This document shows positions 21,432-34,990 of a stretch of DNA of 64,000 nucleotides, one piece after another (position 1 is the stretch's first letter; each line of letters starts with the position of its first letter). The translations under genes were made by a program, and so were the position numbers. The stretch spans positions 53,623,464 to 53,687,463 of the forward strand of contig NC_057917.1 of assembly GCF_018873765.1 (NCBI RefSeq), in the 5' to 3' direction. The notes beneath the pieces were generated by a model that was not told the origin of the DNA, did no database searches, and saw nothing but the letters and a program-made list of their open reading frames with translations. Origin of the DNA: Telopea speciosissima. Taxonomy: Eukaryota > Streptophyta > Magnoliopsida > Proteales > Proteaceae.

Positions 21432-24400
21432 ATGGTTTCGCAATCACAGCTCCTAGACGCTGGCGGTGGTAATCGCAGCAGCAGTACCGGAGCTTGGGTA
21501 GTGGGCGACGAGATCATCATGCACGGCTTCTTCCATGCTAACCGTTGTCCAGGAAGAAATATTCACAGCAGCTCGGCCTTACGCTTCATACAAAGTAAAC
21601 GAATAGGCGATTCCCAAACCAGATTGAACAGAAAGGCAAGTCGATCTCTACTGAGGCCAGAAAGAGGTGCCAACAAGAAAAACTCATCTCCCATTTCGGA
21701 TGCAGAGGTTGTGAGATGGAACAAGTCCATCAGCGAGCACATGCGCAACGGCCGCTGCGACTTTGCTCTCCATCTCTTCCAGACCATGCCCCACCGAACG
21801 TCTGTCTCTTGGAACGCCATGATTTCTGGCTACATCATGAACAACAGATTCGACCTTGCACGTCAATTCTTCGATAGGGCACCCAATAGAGACCTTGTTT
21901 CTTGGAACGTAATGCTCCATGGATATGTTCGGAATCGTAACTTCAGTGCTGCTCGTGCACTGTTTGATATGATGCCTAAACGAGATGTTGTATCATGGAA
22001 TACTATGTTATCGGGTTATGCTCAGGGTGGCTATGTTGACGAAGCTAGGGAGATCTTCGATCGGATACCGGACAAGAATTCTATATCGTGGAATGGGATA
22101 CTTGCTACCTATATACATAATGGACGGATTGAGTCTGCTCGTCAGCTCTTTGACTCCAAATCAGATTGGGAGATAGTTTCTTGGAATTCAATGATGGCAG
22201 GGTATCTGCGGAAGAAGAGATTGGTTGATGCTCGATGCTTTTTTGATAGAATTCCCAAGAGAGATGAAGTTTCTTGGAATACCATGATCACTGGTTATGC
22301 CCAAAATGGAGAATTACTGGAAGCACAGAAGTTGTTTGAAGAATCTCCGATCCGGGATGTGTTTACATGGACGGCTATGGTGTCTGGGTATGTGCAGAAT
22401 GGGATGTTGATGGAAGCCAGAAGAATCTTTGATGAAATGCCTGAGAAGAACTCTGTTTCATGGAATGCAATGATTGTGGGTTACTCGCAGTCTAGGAGAA
22501 TGGACCTGGCAAGGGAATTGTTTGATGCAATGCCTTGCCGGAATATTTCTTCTTGGAATACTATGATTACTGGATATGCACAGAATGGAGAAATTGATCA
22601 TGCTCGGAGTCTGTTTGATGAGATGCCTCATCGAGACTCCATCTCATGGGCAGCTATTATTGCTGGATATGCTCAGAGTGGTCATAGTGAAGAGGCTCTG
22701 TGCCTTTTTCTAGAAATGAAGAGAGATGGAGAAAGAATGAATAGATCTACATTTACCTGTGCCCTGAGCACTTGTGCAGATATTGCAGCCCTGGAGTTGG
22801 GGATGCAAGTGCATGGACAGCTTGTCAAGGCGGGATATGAGACAGGTTGCTATGTGGGGAATGCACTTCTTGCCATGTATTGCAAATGTGGGAGCATAGA
22901 TGAAGCATACGATGTGTTCATAGAGATGCCACACAAGGATGTGGTCACATGGAACACAATGATCACTGGTTATGCCAAGCATGGTTATGGTAGGGAAGCT
23001 CTGAAGGTTTTTGAATCAATGACGATGACGGGTATTAGACCGGATGATGTCACCATGGTAATCATTTTTTATTTATTTCTGTTTTGCAATTGTAGTCTTG
23101 TATGTGTTATTGTAGGTGATATATGAATGAGAGTTCCACTATGTTTTAAATAGTCTGTGAGACTGGCTAGGTTCTATGCATGCCAAGGACATGTCAGGGA
23201 TAACATGGGAAGGGCATTTAATTGAAAATTGAAAGTTCCAACATGAATACAACACCCATTTTGTTGATATACATTGTTGGTGCCCTTACTTAACAGCTCA
23301 AGCTTTTAGGATAAGCTGTTGTAACATGGTATTGAGCAAGGAGCTCGAGTGTTCGATCCCCGGGAAGTGCAATGGGGCTCCCCGATACTTTCTCCCTTCT
23401 GTGCCATGTGATGGTGTTTCCGTATGAGTGTGTGTCATGTGCAAGGCCCTATGTGTACAGGCTTGCATGTGCCAGGAAGGGGGGGGGGTTGTTGATATAC
23501 ATTGTCGTTGCCCTTACTTAACAGTTCGAGCTTTTAGGATAACCGGTCGTAACACATTTTTCTCCTCCTCATCCTCTCTCTGTGTGTATTTGTATGTTTG
23601 TACCTAAAGATTGCATTCTAATACTCAATAATATGCAGTGTAAATATATTCTCTGTTGGTAGCCAGGAGGTAATTTCGTTTTTTTATATAGAAAAATGCC
23701 TTCTTTTCCTCTTTTGATTCTTTATCCTTGGGCTGTGATCCTGAAATAATTGTCCTTTTACTAAGCTTGTTCAGATGTTATATATGCCTTTAATAGGAGC
23801 AATTTACAGCTGAAAAGTTAACATATGTATCTGATGCTATGCATATATGAAGAAAATGTCAGAGAGATACTTTGCATTTTATATTAAATTATTATTTTTT
23901 TAATTATTGTCAGCTCTGTTTCCCTTTTTTTGTAAGTGTTATTTGCTCGCTTTACAATATCAATGGTTGTGTATGAGTGTATCTGCTTTCTTTGGGGTGG
24001 GAGTAACTTGTCACTCAACTTGTCACTGTATATGTTCTCACCATTTTATGCTCTTCTGTTTGTTCCAGGTTAGTGTTTTGTCAGCATGTAGTCATACTGG
24101 CTTAGTTAATAAAGGCACAGAGTACTTTTATTCTATGGAAAAGAAATATGGTATAACAGCTAAGGTACAACACTATACTTGCATGATAGATCTTTTAGGC
24201 CGAGCAGGACGATTGGAAGATGCTCAATTACTCTTGAAGAACATGCCTTTTGAACCAGATGGAGCAACATGGGGTGCTTTACTTGGTGCAAGTAGGATTC
24301 ATGGCGATACCAAATTAGGTGAGGAGGCTGCCAAGAGGATTTTTGAGTTGGAGCCTGATAATTCAGGGATGTATGTTCTCCTTTCAAATTTATATGCAGC

Positions 24401-24875
24401 TTCTGGTAGATGGAATGATGTTGGTAAGATGAGATTGATTATGAGAGATAGCGGTGTGAGGAAGGTTCCTGGATATAGCTGGATCGAGGTTCAGAACAAA
24501 GTTCACACATTCTCGGTTGGAGATTCGGTACATCCTGACAAAGACAAAATATATGATTTCCTAGAGGAATTGGATCTGCAGATGAAGAGGGATGGTTATG
24601 TTTCCAAAACAAAAATGGTGTTACATGATGTGGACGAGGAGGAGAAGGAGCACATGCTTAAGTATCACAGTGAAAAGCTAGCTGTGGCATTCGGAATTCT
24701 GACTGTACCACCAGGGAGACCAATCCGGGTGATCAAGAATCTACGGGTATGCGAAGATTGCCACTCTGCAATAAAACATATATCCAAGATTGTGAGAAGG
24801 TTGATAATCTTAAGAGATTCTAACCGCTTTCACCATTTTAATAATGGTAACTGTTCATGTGGGGATTATTGGTGA
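21432..24875 (+). CDS. PPR protein, PLS class with E and DYW domains (At4g02750-type)
   Basis: Exon 1 is 21432-23057 (542 codons) and exon 2 is 24069-24875 (268 codons plus stop), joined in phase 0 with GT/AG: VTM, then VSVLSACSH. Total about 810 aa. Residues 1-80 are a basic leader consistent with organelle targeting. Then about 12 PLS-type PPR motifs follow (repeated SWNxMIxGY, AxxLFDxMPxRD). Exon 2 carries the E/E+ region ([35 protein letters not shown]) and a full DYW deaminase domain: HSE in [15 protein letters not shown] in [11 protein letters not shown], and terminal CSCGDYW. Known for the family: site-specific C-to-U RNA editing in mitochondria or plastids. Text matches Arabidopsis At4g02750 closely by memory. 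Zinc and catalytic residues are all present, so it looks functional. Oddity: relatives are usually intronless here, but this copy has a 1,011-bp intron. Confidence 0.92.
23262..23554 (+). mobile_element. TRIM/SMART miniature LTR retrotransposon in PPR intron
   Basis: Two 65-bp LTRs at 23262-23326 and 23490-23554 both start TGTTGATATACATTG and end ..CGTAACA or ..TGTAACA. Directly after the first LTR is TGGTATTGAGCAAGG, a degraded tRNA-iMet primer-binding site (consensus TGGTATCAGAGC). Just before the second LTR is a purine tract, aggaaggggggggg. The element is flanked by identical 5-mers CATTT at 23257-23261 and 23555-23559. Total 293 bp with no coding capacity. It fits the very small TRIM class called SMART. 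Confidence 0.9.
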
Positions 24876-27800
24876 AACCAAAAGCAAAGCTGGTGCTAGC
24901 GATTGTGCAAGGATCGTAGTTGTTGAACCATTGATTAAAGCTGCACGTATTTGCAGCCAGACGGATGGTGTGGTGTGCGTATTATTTTTTACTTCTTGAA
25001 TGAAGTGACCACAGTGAGCAGCTATTACTGGCTCTGAGACCATGAAGAAAATCAGACAGTGGATGGTGTCGGTTGCCGACAAGCATGACCAGGATAATTA
25101 TTAACTCACAACCCATCTACAGTTGGAATTTCACTTTTAAATGGGTCTGGCTACAGGTTGTTCTGGCTGCCAACCTGTTAAAAAACTCTTGCTTTACTTC
25201 GGCCTAGAACTGGCAGCAACTTGACTGAAACAAAAAGGTATATCTTTTCAAATTGTTAGAATTTTTAGTTCCATTTTCTCTTGTTAGGTCCATGATAAAT
25301 AAGATATAAATTTTATATTTGCAGCCTGTGAAGCATAGTGTGGTGCATTGTTTCACCTTACAAACTATCATCTTTCACATGCAAGTTCTGTCCTTTCCAT
25401 GATCCTTCTTAGCGACTGGGGTCCGTGTTATCTTTAGATGAAGCATTTGCAAGAATATATTAGATTTTGATGGTATGTTATCTCTCATCCTTATCTTCAT
25501 TTCTTTTATTTTGGCTGCTTTCTTACATCTTGTAGATACCATGGAAAGAAATTGGATCGGTGAATATCTGCTTTCTGCACATATTCTGTTTTCTTTGGTT
25601 GGTCCTCTTACGTAATCCTTCATTAGTTATGCCCATTGAAGCCTGTTTTCGAAGTCCAGAAGGGGAGATATACTAATATTCTGTCTTACCTAGGGAACAC
25701 CATGAACTATGAAGGGCACATCTACATGGAGAACTTTTCCTTAACAGCCCATTAAGAGAGCCTTCTTTTAAAGGTCCTAGAAGTTTACTGCAGGACTGCT
25801 CTGTTAAGAGTACAAATTTTGTGGACATATTATTATCGTATTTCATTCATGTGTTAAGTTTCATCCCAAATTCATAAATGGGAGATATAACACAATCAAC
25901 AGCTCAATCTCTGGGAAAAGATCCAATACTTGGTAGATATAATTGGGTTTTGATGTAGAAACTTGGCAGATGGCCAATCCATATTATTCTCCATCTGTAC
26001 AATGGTTAGATATATAGAATAGCTGAGTCAGCTTTCTTTTGATTTCTAACTAAAAATACACTAGACAAAGTTCTCCAGTTGGTGGGCCATATGGTTCAAG
26101 TTATACCGTAGGGGTGTTTTTTAATGGTTCTTATGTTTCTGGAGCATATGAATAATTACTCATATGTTGAGGAGTTTTTTGTAATTAGCTATGTAGCAGC
26201 AGAGAAACCTGCACCAGCACCTACCAAGCTCAAGCTCAAGCTCGAGAGAGAGAGAGAGAAGAATCCTATTGTGGGCTAGAAGATGGGATGGATCTTCCTA
26301 TCGTGGGCTAGTCTAGCATATATATAATGCCAAAACAACTCTTGGTGTGTGCACCTTTTCTTTCGCGTGTGTGTGTGTGTGTGTGTGTTGTTTGTGTGTG
26401 CACCTTTCTTTTGTGGGTGACCAAGAGGTTGAATGGATTTATTCCCTTTTGAATATCAAAAAATTATAATGCCTTAATCTCATGATCTGGTTGAGGTTAT
26501 GTTATATTTTATTTAGTGTGTTCAGAATTCTGAGTCGAGGCAATGGGTTGTGATTCTCCTTTCATTTCATGATAGTATCCCAATTTTCTTTAGTCATAGA
26601 ATTTAGTTGTTCACCCATATAAATTGAAGGCTGTCACGATAGCATGGAAATGCTAAAATATGTGAGCTTTTATCCCATTATGGCGTCCTGCTATGTTATT
26701 GCAAATCCTCTTAAAATAATTTATGGGTATTTTAGCTTCCTTTTCAGTTTAGTTTCAGCTAATTTAGGTTTCTGTATCTTGTTGCGACCATGAGAATGTA
26801 CAGTAAGAAGCAGAAAGAGTTCTTTCTCACTTATTTCTGTGCTAGACTAGGGAAGCACAGAAAGTTTACCATACCACCATATGCACTCCAACAAGTTTAT
26901 GGGCATTTACTTGTGCTCTTTCATTTCTTTGTCAGTGTTGGTCTGTAGATGCTGCTGAATGGATGAGTAGGTTGCCATTCTAGAAAAGGTTTAGAGCAAA
27001 TAATCCAGTTTTTTAGTTCTTTCTTGGACCAGTTTACTTCTTTGGCGTAGTTTCCTTTGTGATTGACTTGTTAGCATGAAATGGATTGAACTTATTGATG
27101 TTCTTTTGTTCCATATAAACTTGCTGTCTTGCAGGCTACTGATTTGAGGTATTCAGGTGCAGTCCCGACAAGGTGCTGTAAACTTCTGATCTGGTAGGCC
27201 CCACCATCCCATGTGTCTGTAAAATTTCACTATAATCTGAACACATGAAGAGGGCAAAAAAATTGGCCAAAATGTCAAAAGTAGAAGCTAAACTAACTGT
27301 TTTAAAATATATAGGGTCATAATAAGTTGCAATATTCAACTCAACTCAGCCAAATCCCAACTAAATGGGTCAAGCTGCAGTAATTTATTAAATAAATGTG
27401 GTCAAGTTGCAATAATTTATTAAATAATGTCAAATCTGTTTGAAGATAGGGACTGTTTTAAGATATAACATTTTTTCCTAAACAATATGATGAATGGTGC
27501 ATTGCAACAACATTGCTCTTCACCTGCTCACTCAAATCTGCTGCTGTAGAACATCAAATTTAATGTTTTCCCTAAACTTTTTCTACTCTTATTTTTAATT
27601 CTTCTCAAAATATTAATTTTGCCCATGTCATCTCTAAATTAAAAGAGTGATATATGGGTGTAGAATTCGACATTTTGAAAAGTTGTACAGGAGAGGTAGA
27701 AAGAGACTAAGGGCATACCAATATCTTGCAAATTGGAGTGATTTGGTAAGGTGCACATGAAAGACTGAACAACATGAGATTTGTGAAATTAAAATGAAAG

Positions 27801-28390
27801 TTTAAGAGATTGGGTTCCTTAAATAGTGAAAGTATGATCCGACTTTACTGTAATAGAAATTTGTGTACCCAGGGAAACATTGATTTCTCTAAATTATGTC
27901 TCATCTTGAAACACTAAAAGTAAATGTTCTAAAGCTTTGCAAAATGGCCCACATTGATAAGCTATCAAGGGAGCCCAAATATCTGCCATGTGGCATATCA
28001 GATGGAGTCCAAATTTTGTGGATAAGTCGACTCTTAAGTCCCTTACATGTGAACTTTCAGCCCAAACAGAGTTTGCCATGTGGCAAAATACAAGTTTGAA
28101 AATTCAGGACTAGAGAGAGTAGACAGTAGTGTTCAGGAGTGCATACATATTCTTGGGGATGCATGCCAATACATGGGGGGGGGTGTTATTTAATTAGGTT
28201 CTATAGGTTGACAAATGGCTAATCTAGATTATCTACCATCTATCCAACAGTTAGAATTGCCACTTCTTCATTTCACGTGGCACGATGAAGATGGGTTGCT
28301 TTGATAAGCTTATATGGAAATTACCTCTCAGACTGAAGTTTATATATAAATTTCCTATTGAACAACATGTTCCTATTGAACATGTTCCCT
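24876..28390. other. Intergenic, no gene seen
   Basis: AT-rich DNA after the PPR stop. It contains a (GT)n tract at 26366-26388, a GA tract near 26242-26260, and a 33-bp tandem duplication at about 27369-27430 (gtcaagctgcagtaatttat-type). A G-run lies near 28178-28186. No coherent gene. Confidence 0.5.
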
Positions 28391-28391
28391 G

Positions 28392-29093
28392 TTGAACAAA
28401 TTCCTAAAGGGGATTAACCCTAACTGCCCCTTTGTCATTTACAATCAGAAACATTGTGGCATATTATGTGCTCTTGCCCTTTTGCTAATTAGAGGATATG
28501 GCCAGCCTTTAGCATGGGATTTAAAAGTGAATTCCTTAAAAGCAGAGTCTGTTAAGGATCTTGTGAAGAGCCCGTTACTGTCTCCTTTTCCAACTAATGT
28601 ATGCCCTTTGGCATGGGAGAAACCAATTAGTTATGCAAAAGAAAAAAATAGAACCAATGAAAATCCTAAGCCATCTAACACAGGGGCCTGTGACCTTGAT
28701 CATCCTCTACCCATTAACAATGCACACATAGATGATTCACATGATGTTGCATCCTTCTCTTATGAAAACATTCTAAGGACCTTGAACCTGTGATTGTACA
28801 TAATAGGTAATGTGGTAATAATAGATCATGTGTTATCATTACTGATGGAAGCTGTTACATATCATCAGGACAATCTGAATGATGTGTTATTTTGTTGCTT
28901 GCAGGCACAAACCAAGTCTATGCTCGATCAGATGCAGGAGAAACTGTGTGCCCAAAGCTGAAGTGAGGGGGATCAGATTAGTCTTTGAGATGGCAAAGGG
29001 AAAAGGTCTCTGGAATGTATTGGTGGTCTCTGACTGTCAAGAGGCTGTCATAAATCTCAACTCAGAAGTTTATGAGGGATGGGACTGGTAATG
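28392..29093 (+). pseudogene. LINE-like fragment with RNase H-like end
   Basis: An open frame of 133 codons (28392-28793) has no family I recognise. A second frame ending at 29091 reads AEVRGIRLVFEMAKGKGLW then VLVVSDCQEAVINLN, which fits the RVT_3 RNase H-like domain found at the 3' end of plant L1-type LINEs and in solitary relatives. The two pieces may not belong together. Confidence 0.4.
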
Positions 29094-29485
29094 TTTCTTA
29101 TTCTTATTGATACTCTATACATTTTTTTAGAGTTTGGATGACACTGTAAATTATTTATACTAGTAGCAGGTGATGTCGGCACACTTGCTGGCCTAAAATG
29201 CAAATAGGGAATTATCTCTTGATTATGTTCTCCCATAAGTCCATAACTCTGTTATTTCCTTCTGATCAAGTTAATGTGTGTTTGTTCATCCACCAAACCC
29301 CCCCCCCCCCCATACACAAAAAAAAGAGAGGCTAGGATGCTGAAATGAGGTTTTTCCTCATAAAAATTAGAGTTTTAATAAAAGAGAGATTTTCCCCAGA
29401 TAAAAAAGAGAAATGAAAGTTTGCTACATTTGGGAAACATAGAACTTCAAAGTGGATGAGAGTAAAGGAAATCATACGCAGCATT

Positions 29486-29832
29486 TAGGCTCCGTTTGGT
29501 TGCAAAGGAATTAAAGGGAAGGGAAGTGAAATTTTCATACTTAAAAAAGGAATTTTTTTAATCATTACCCCATGTGACACCATGTGACAATATATCTAAC
29601 TCCAAATCATTCCAATTTTGTTATTAAATTTCACTTTACTTTGCATCTATTTCCCTTTGGTTTAAAATGTAAAATAAATATTACATGTAAAATGTATCTT
29701 TACTAGATATGTTAAGAAATTTAAGTAGTTTATACAATCACATGGGGTAATGATTACAAAAGTTTCTTTTTTAGGTTTGAAAAATTTTCCTTCCCTTCCC
29801 TTTAATTCTCCCTGCAACCAAACGAAGCCTTA
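29486..29832. mobile_element. MITE with CGTTTGGTTGC ends
   Basis: Left end AGGCTCCGTTTGGTTGCA and complement of right end AAGGCTTCGTTTGGTTGCA. Inner arms also pair (ttaaagggaagggaag against its complement), as do the ccatgtgac/cacatggggtaat segments. No clean target duplication was found. Confidence 0.75.
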
Positions 29833-30068
29833 GGGAAATAGAATAATTTTTCCGAAAGCAAATTGGTCTTCATCTCACCCCTCTATGTCAAATAATTGGA
29901 AGACCTTGTTTGAAAACCATTTGGGCAATAGGTTATCTAGTCTGGCAAGAGTACTAAAGAGTATCTCTAGACTGATGCTTGATTTTACCACCTGATAATG
30001 GTGATATGGGAATCCTGACTATATGAATACCTAGAAAATGAACTAGTTTGATCACATAAAAAATTCAG

Positions 30069-30305
30069 AGTTAGGCAGCGTCTGGGTCCTGGGATGCATT
30101 ATTGGAATGCAGTCTACTATTCTACTCGATTTTGCATTCTTGGATAATAAAACATAGTTGTTTTATCATCTGAAAATGTGAAATTGACATAGAATGCATC
30201 CTAGGTAGATTTCGCATTATCGGATGATAAAAATAGTTGTTTTTATCGCCCGAGAATGCAAAATCTACTTAGAATGCATTCCAAGTGCATACCAAATGCA
30301 GCCTT
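30069..30305. mobile_element. hAT-like MITE with 8-bp target duplication
   Basis: The ends AGTTAGGCAGCGTCTGGG and (complement) AAGGCTGCATTTGG are imperfectly inverted, with gatgcatt/aatgcatt blocks inside. The flanks are identical 8-mers AAATTCAG at 30061-30068 and 30306-30313. Confidence 0.75.
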
Positions 30306-31575
30306 AAATTCAGCTACATATAATCTCATGTATTGATATATTTCCTTTATTTTCAACAGTCCATTTATTTTAAAAAAAAATTCATTTTTTTCATTGAATT
30401 TTCAAAACTTTATTTTTCCACTTACCAGTTTTGTTTTTATTGAAACTTGAGATGTGAGCAAGAGACCTTTTTGGGTCCTCTAGCCAATATGCAATGTGGC
30501 ATAGGGATGTAAATCTAGGACCACAGCCAAGAACCAGGAACCAAAACCGATTATTAATTGGTTAGTCGTGGTCCTAGCCATTAGAGTGATATATATTTTA
30601 AAACCAGAACCAGACTAAACTGATTCACCAGTTAGAACCGACATGGGACAGATTCAGTACAGATTTTGGTGTTTTATATGTGGTGTTCAATTTTTTACTA
30701 ACTATTCACTCTCTTGGACCAAGCATACTCTTGTTAAAATGGGGCTTTGAGTCCATGGGTTTTATATTTCATAGTTTTTTATATCAATTTTAGAGAGAGA
30801 ATGCCACCTATCGCTCTAGACATACCGCCCTTGCACCCTGACACAGGGGTGTGCAAAATGACCACCACACCCTTGATCATATCCGGGGTTCCAGGGGGTG
30901 CGGCGGTCATTTAGTATGGAGAAAATCTCTTACACTCTAACGTCTTTTCAAAAAAAATTATCAAGGTTACAGTTCTCTTAAACGGTTAGTTTAGGAAGCC
31001 CTTTCTCTTAAATGACCCTAAAATTTTTCAACAAAGCAGATCAATGGGGCCATATTAGATAGATACTAATGTCAAGATCCCCTTCTCATGTCGAGTTTCA
31101 ACTCAAACAAGTTTGCAAGTGACAAAGTATAACTTTTAGAAATCTATAACTCAGATAAAATGCAAAATAATGGTTGCAGTACTCATTACTGTAGGTTTAA
31201 AGGTTACATGTTAATACATGAGAAGGTATTTGATTGAATCAAAAACTACAATTTGAAATGTTTCTAATCTCTCTTCCTCTCTATTCAATGATTTGATTAG
31301 CCAAATCAATTTTCTACCAGGGGGAGGTGGGGAGGGGGTGCATTGTTTTTTGGCACAATATGCAAACCAGAAGAGTCGATACTTTGACCTTCTGGGAGGC
31401 ATGCACTCCAATCGACCAACCAACCGATCAAGCTGTTGTTTGCAAAGAGTGGGCCATTTATGTGTCATGTTTTTTTTCCATTTAGAAATCTCCAAGTTGG
31501 GGAAAGACGGAAAGCATTTTAATCTCTTCCAATTTTCTCATGAGATAGGTATTGGTATCAGTATTAGTATCAATA
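30306..31575. other. No gene seen
   Basis: Intergenic DNA with scattered aaccaga/aaccgat text near 30540-30640 that resembles subterminal repeats of hAT-type elements, but no ends were found. A G-rich tract lies at 31318-31340. Confidence 0.4.
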
Positions 31576-34500
31576 TTTTTTTAACCCGAATATTACCAGG
31601 GACCTGGGCCAGCCTCTAGAACTTTATTAATAACCCAGAATGGTAAAAGATTACAGGGGGGGTACATTCCACCTTACCCCGATCCAAGGGGCAAAACAAG
31701 CTCTCATTAAAACTCTCAAACAAATACCTTCCCAGCCCCATACAGCCTGGAAAAAACCACAAGCACTACTTTTTAAGAACAGGCAGTCCAGCCTTGTCCT
31801 CCCTTAGAATAACCTGTAAAACTCCCGCTGGCAGATTGCCCTGGTGGAAATTGATAGAGGACCCTATATCACAAGCAAGGTTAGCCAACCAATCAGTCGC
31901 CTTGTTACTTTCTCTATAAGCAAAGGACACATTAGACCGGGTAGAAGAAACTAAAGCTAAGACCTCCTGAAACCAGTACCAGACCTTCCACAAGTTGCAT
32001 CTCTTGAGGTTAATCATTCTAACAATGGAAGCAGAGTCTGACCTAACCACCAAATCAATAAATCCTAACTCCTTGCACAAAATCAAACCATCCCTTAAAG
32101 CTCTTAATTTTGCAATTGAGTTAGTGCAAGCACCATAAAAGTTAGAAAAAGCTGTCGGGTCCCTAATGACCCCTCCACCCCCCCCCCCTCACAGCCAGGA
32201 TTACCTCTACAAGCACCATCCACATTAAGCTTCACAGAAGCGAAAGGCGGACACCAATACACTGGGAGAGGGCGTTTCAACTTGGGGGTGGGTGCCGAGA
32301 GGCCGAAACACTGCAAAATTAACCTGTCTCAAGAGGACCCCAAGCGTCCAACCTTAGAGGGGAAAGGGATGTCTTTCACCCAAACTTTAATGCACTCAAC
32401 TATTGAGTTAGTAGAACGCACGCTTTGCTCGTGTCTTCTATTGTTTCTTTCCTTCCATAGCTCCTAGACAATTAGAGAAGGCAAGATCCCAGTGACATAG
32501 GCCCTTAGGCTATTGCAACTCACCGATTCCTTCCAAAGAGAAACCCGACTTCTGGCTTCTAGTGAGGGAAGAACAACAATGTCAAATATACGTGAAAAAT
32601 AACCCCAAGCCTTGGAAGCCGTGCCACCAGAAACCAGGCAATGATCTGTTGCCTCCCTCCTTGAATTCCCGCAACAGTTGCATTTGAAGGCCAGGGGAAT
32701 ACCAACCGACATTAAAGAATAATCTGTGGGGATCTTTCCATTAAGGAGATGCCAAGTAAAAAAGGCCACTTTCAAGAGCAAGGATTGATTCTAGATCCAT
32801 TTCGCATAGGAAACCCCAGGCGACACACACCGCACTTCATTCCAAGCCGATTTAGTTGTGAATCAACCATCACTAGAAGGGGTCCATACCAAAACATCAT
32901 CTCTATCTGCAAGAGAAAAATTACCAAGAGATATGTTACTTCTCATCTCAGCTGAATCAATGAGATTCAAAATGCCTTGTCTCCAAGTGTCGTCTTCCTC
33001 AAGCGCATCCTTGACACAAAACGCCATATCAACCTAAAGCCCATTGTCAACATGGTCAATCAGAGGACAAGCCCCAGCCCAATTATCAAGCCAAAAAGAA
33101 ATATTGCCAGAGCCAATTAACCATCTTGACCTATCCATCAAGAACTCCTTATACTCCAGGGTATTTCTCCAAGACTTCGAACCAACCCATGCGAACTAGC
33201 AAAGGCAACATGAATATTTTTAAAGAACTTTGCCCTGAAAAAGTCACTCTGCAGCGAATGATCAGAAAGGATTCTCCAAAGGCCTTTTAGCCTAAGAGAG
33301 GCTAACATCCTCTAGAAGCTGAACCCCCAACCCCCCTTCTTCAAGTGGTTTGCAGACCTTCTGCCAACTCACCCAATGTCTACATTTTCCCCATTCTGAA
33401 TTTTTCCAAAGAAATTCAGCAAAAATTCCATGTAACCTACGAATGATAGCCTTAGGCGGGTCCAGTATGGTGAGAACATGGATGAGAATAGAAGACAGAA
33501 CATGTTTTAAGAGCGTTACACGCCCCCCGAAGATAAGAGCCTCTCCTTCCAACCTGCCACCTTGTTTCTTATCTTTTCAACAAGACCATCGAAGAAACAA
33601 ATTTTGAGTCTTCTAGAATGGAGTGGGGCCCCAAATAGATTATTGGGAGTGACTTCCTAGTAAACCCAGTAACCATCTCTACCATACGAGCTTTAGCCCT
33701 CGAGATCTTGTCTCCCAACACAAAACAACTTTTTTACTTGTTGACCAGTTGCCCCAAAAAAGCCTTCATATCTACTAATAAAACCCATTATTTGCTTGAG
33801 AGAGCTCTTTAGACCCCTGGTGAAAATAACGGTGTCATCTGCAAATAAGCAATGAGAGATCCCAAGGCACCCTCTCGAAAGCCTGAAAATGATGCAAGCC
33901 CCTCTACAAACAAGCTTTTAATGCCTCTGCTAAGAACCTCTTCTGATAAAATAAAGAGAGCAGGAGATAAAGGATACCCTTGCCTCACACCCCTGGTAGA
34001 CTTGAAGAAACCCGATTGGCTGCCCCTCAAAACAATAAAACCCACAATTCTCCAGAGTCTTCCTGATTAAGTTAATCCAGCCATCGGCAAAGCCAAATTT
34101 TGAGAGGACCAACCAAAGGAAATTCCATTCTAACCTATCATAAGCCTTTCCCATATTCAGTTTGAGAATCACATTGTCCCCTGGCTTTCCTATTTAAGCC
34201 TTGAGCAACCTCTTGGACAATGGAAATATTATCATGTATACACCTGCCCTGCACAAAAGCACTTTACTCTTCCGCCACTAAGCAGGGGAACAGCCCCGCC
34301 AACTAGAGACAATGATTTTGGTAATAATTTTATATGAAAAATTGTAAAGGCTTATAGGCCAAAAATCAGTCATTACCTCAGGGTTATCCTTTTTAGGAAT
34401 AAGCACCAGATTGGCAGAAGTGAAGCTTCTAGGAAGAACACCAACCTTCAAAGAAATCCTTGACAGCAGCCAGACATCATTGCACACAACGTCCTAGCAA

Positions 34501-34990
34501 GCCATGAAAAAATGCTCAGAAAAACCATCTGGACCTGGAGGACTGTCGATCGGCAGAGAGAAAACTGCCCCCTTCACCTCCTCCAAAGTAGGGGGCAACA
34601 GAAGAGAAGAATTTTCAACTTCAGTCACCACATTGGGAATCAAAGACAGCAACTCCTCATCAACCACACACCCCTGGGAGGCAAAAGATTTTGAGAAATG
34701 ACGCACCGCCTCAGCCTACACCCCCTCGTGGTCAGAAATCCACGAACCATCCCCACTTTTTATTTTATGAATACTACCTTGTCTCCTTCTGACATTAACC
34801 ATGGAGTGAAAAAACTTCGTATTCCAATCCCCCTTCTTTAACCAAGTCACTTTGGATTTTTGCCTCCAGAAAATTTCCTCCTATAGCAACACCCCCCTAC
34901 GGAGTTTTCCTGGCCTCCTCAAGGGTATCCACGGACCCAACATTAGCACACTGGTCAAAGGCCGCCTCCGCATCCTTGACCTTTTGGTGT
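31576..34990 (-). pseudogene. Decayed L1-type LINE (RT, zf-RVT, RNase H), 5' truncated
   Basis: Read on the minus strand, the order is that of a plant L1-like ORF2 without its endonuclease. There is linker text near 34800 (WLKKGDWNTKFF), then LEEVKGAVFSLPIDSPPGPDG, LKLNMGKAYDRLEWNFLW, RGVRQGYPLSPALF, and the RT catalytic box HCLFADDTVIF near 33850. A zf-RVT region (FFTWHLLNGKIPT, 32781-32464) and an RNase H-like domain (KLNVDGACRGNPGC, 32316-32104; RSDSASIVRMIN, 32086-31766) follow. Many stops and frameshifts interrupt it. The 3' end has AATAAA-like text and a short A-run at about 31576-31583. No 5' EN was found. Confidence 0.85.

Noticed and set aside
28392-28793. New 133-residue plant protein
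   Set aside because: No family, no clear start context, and the neighbourhood looks LINE-derived. It is kept only as part of a low-confidence fragment.
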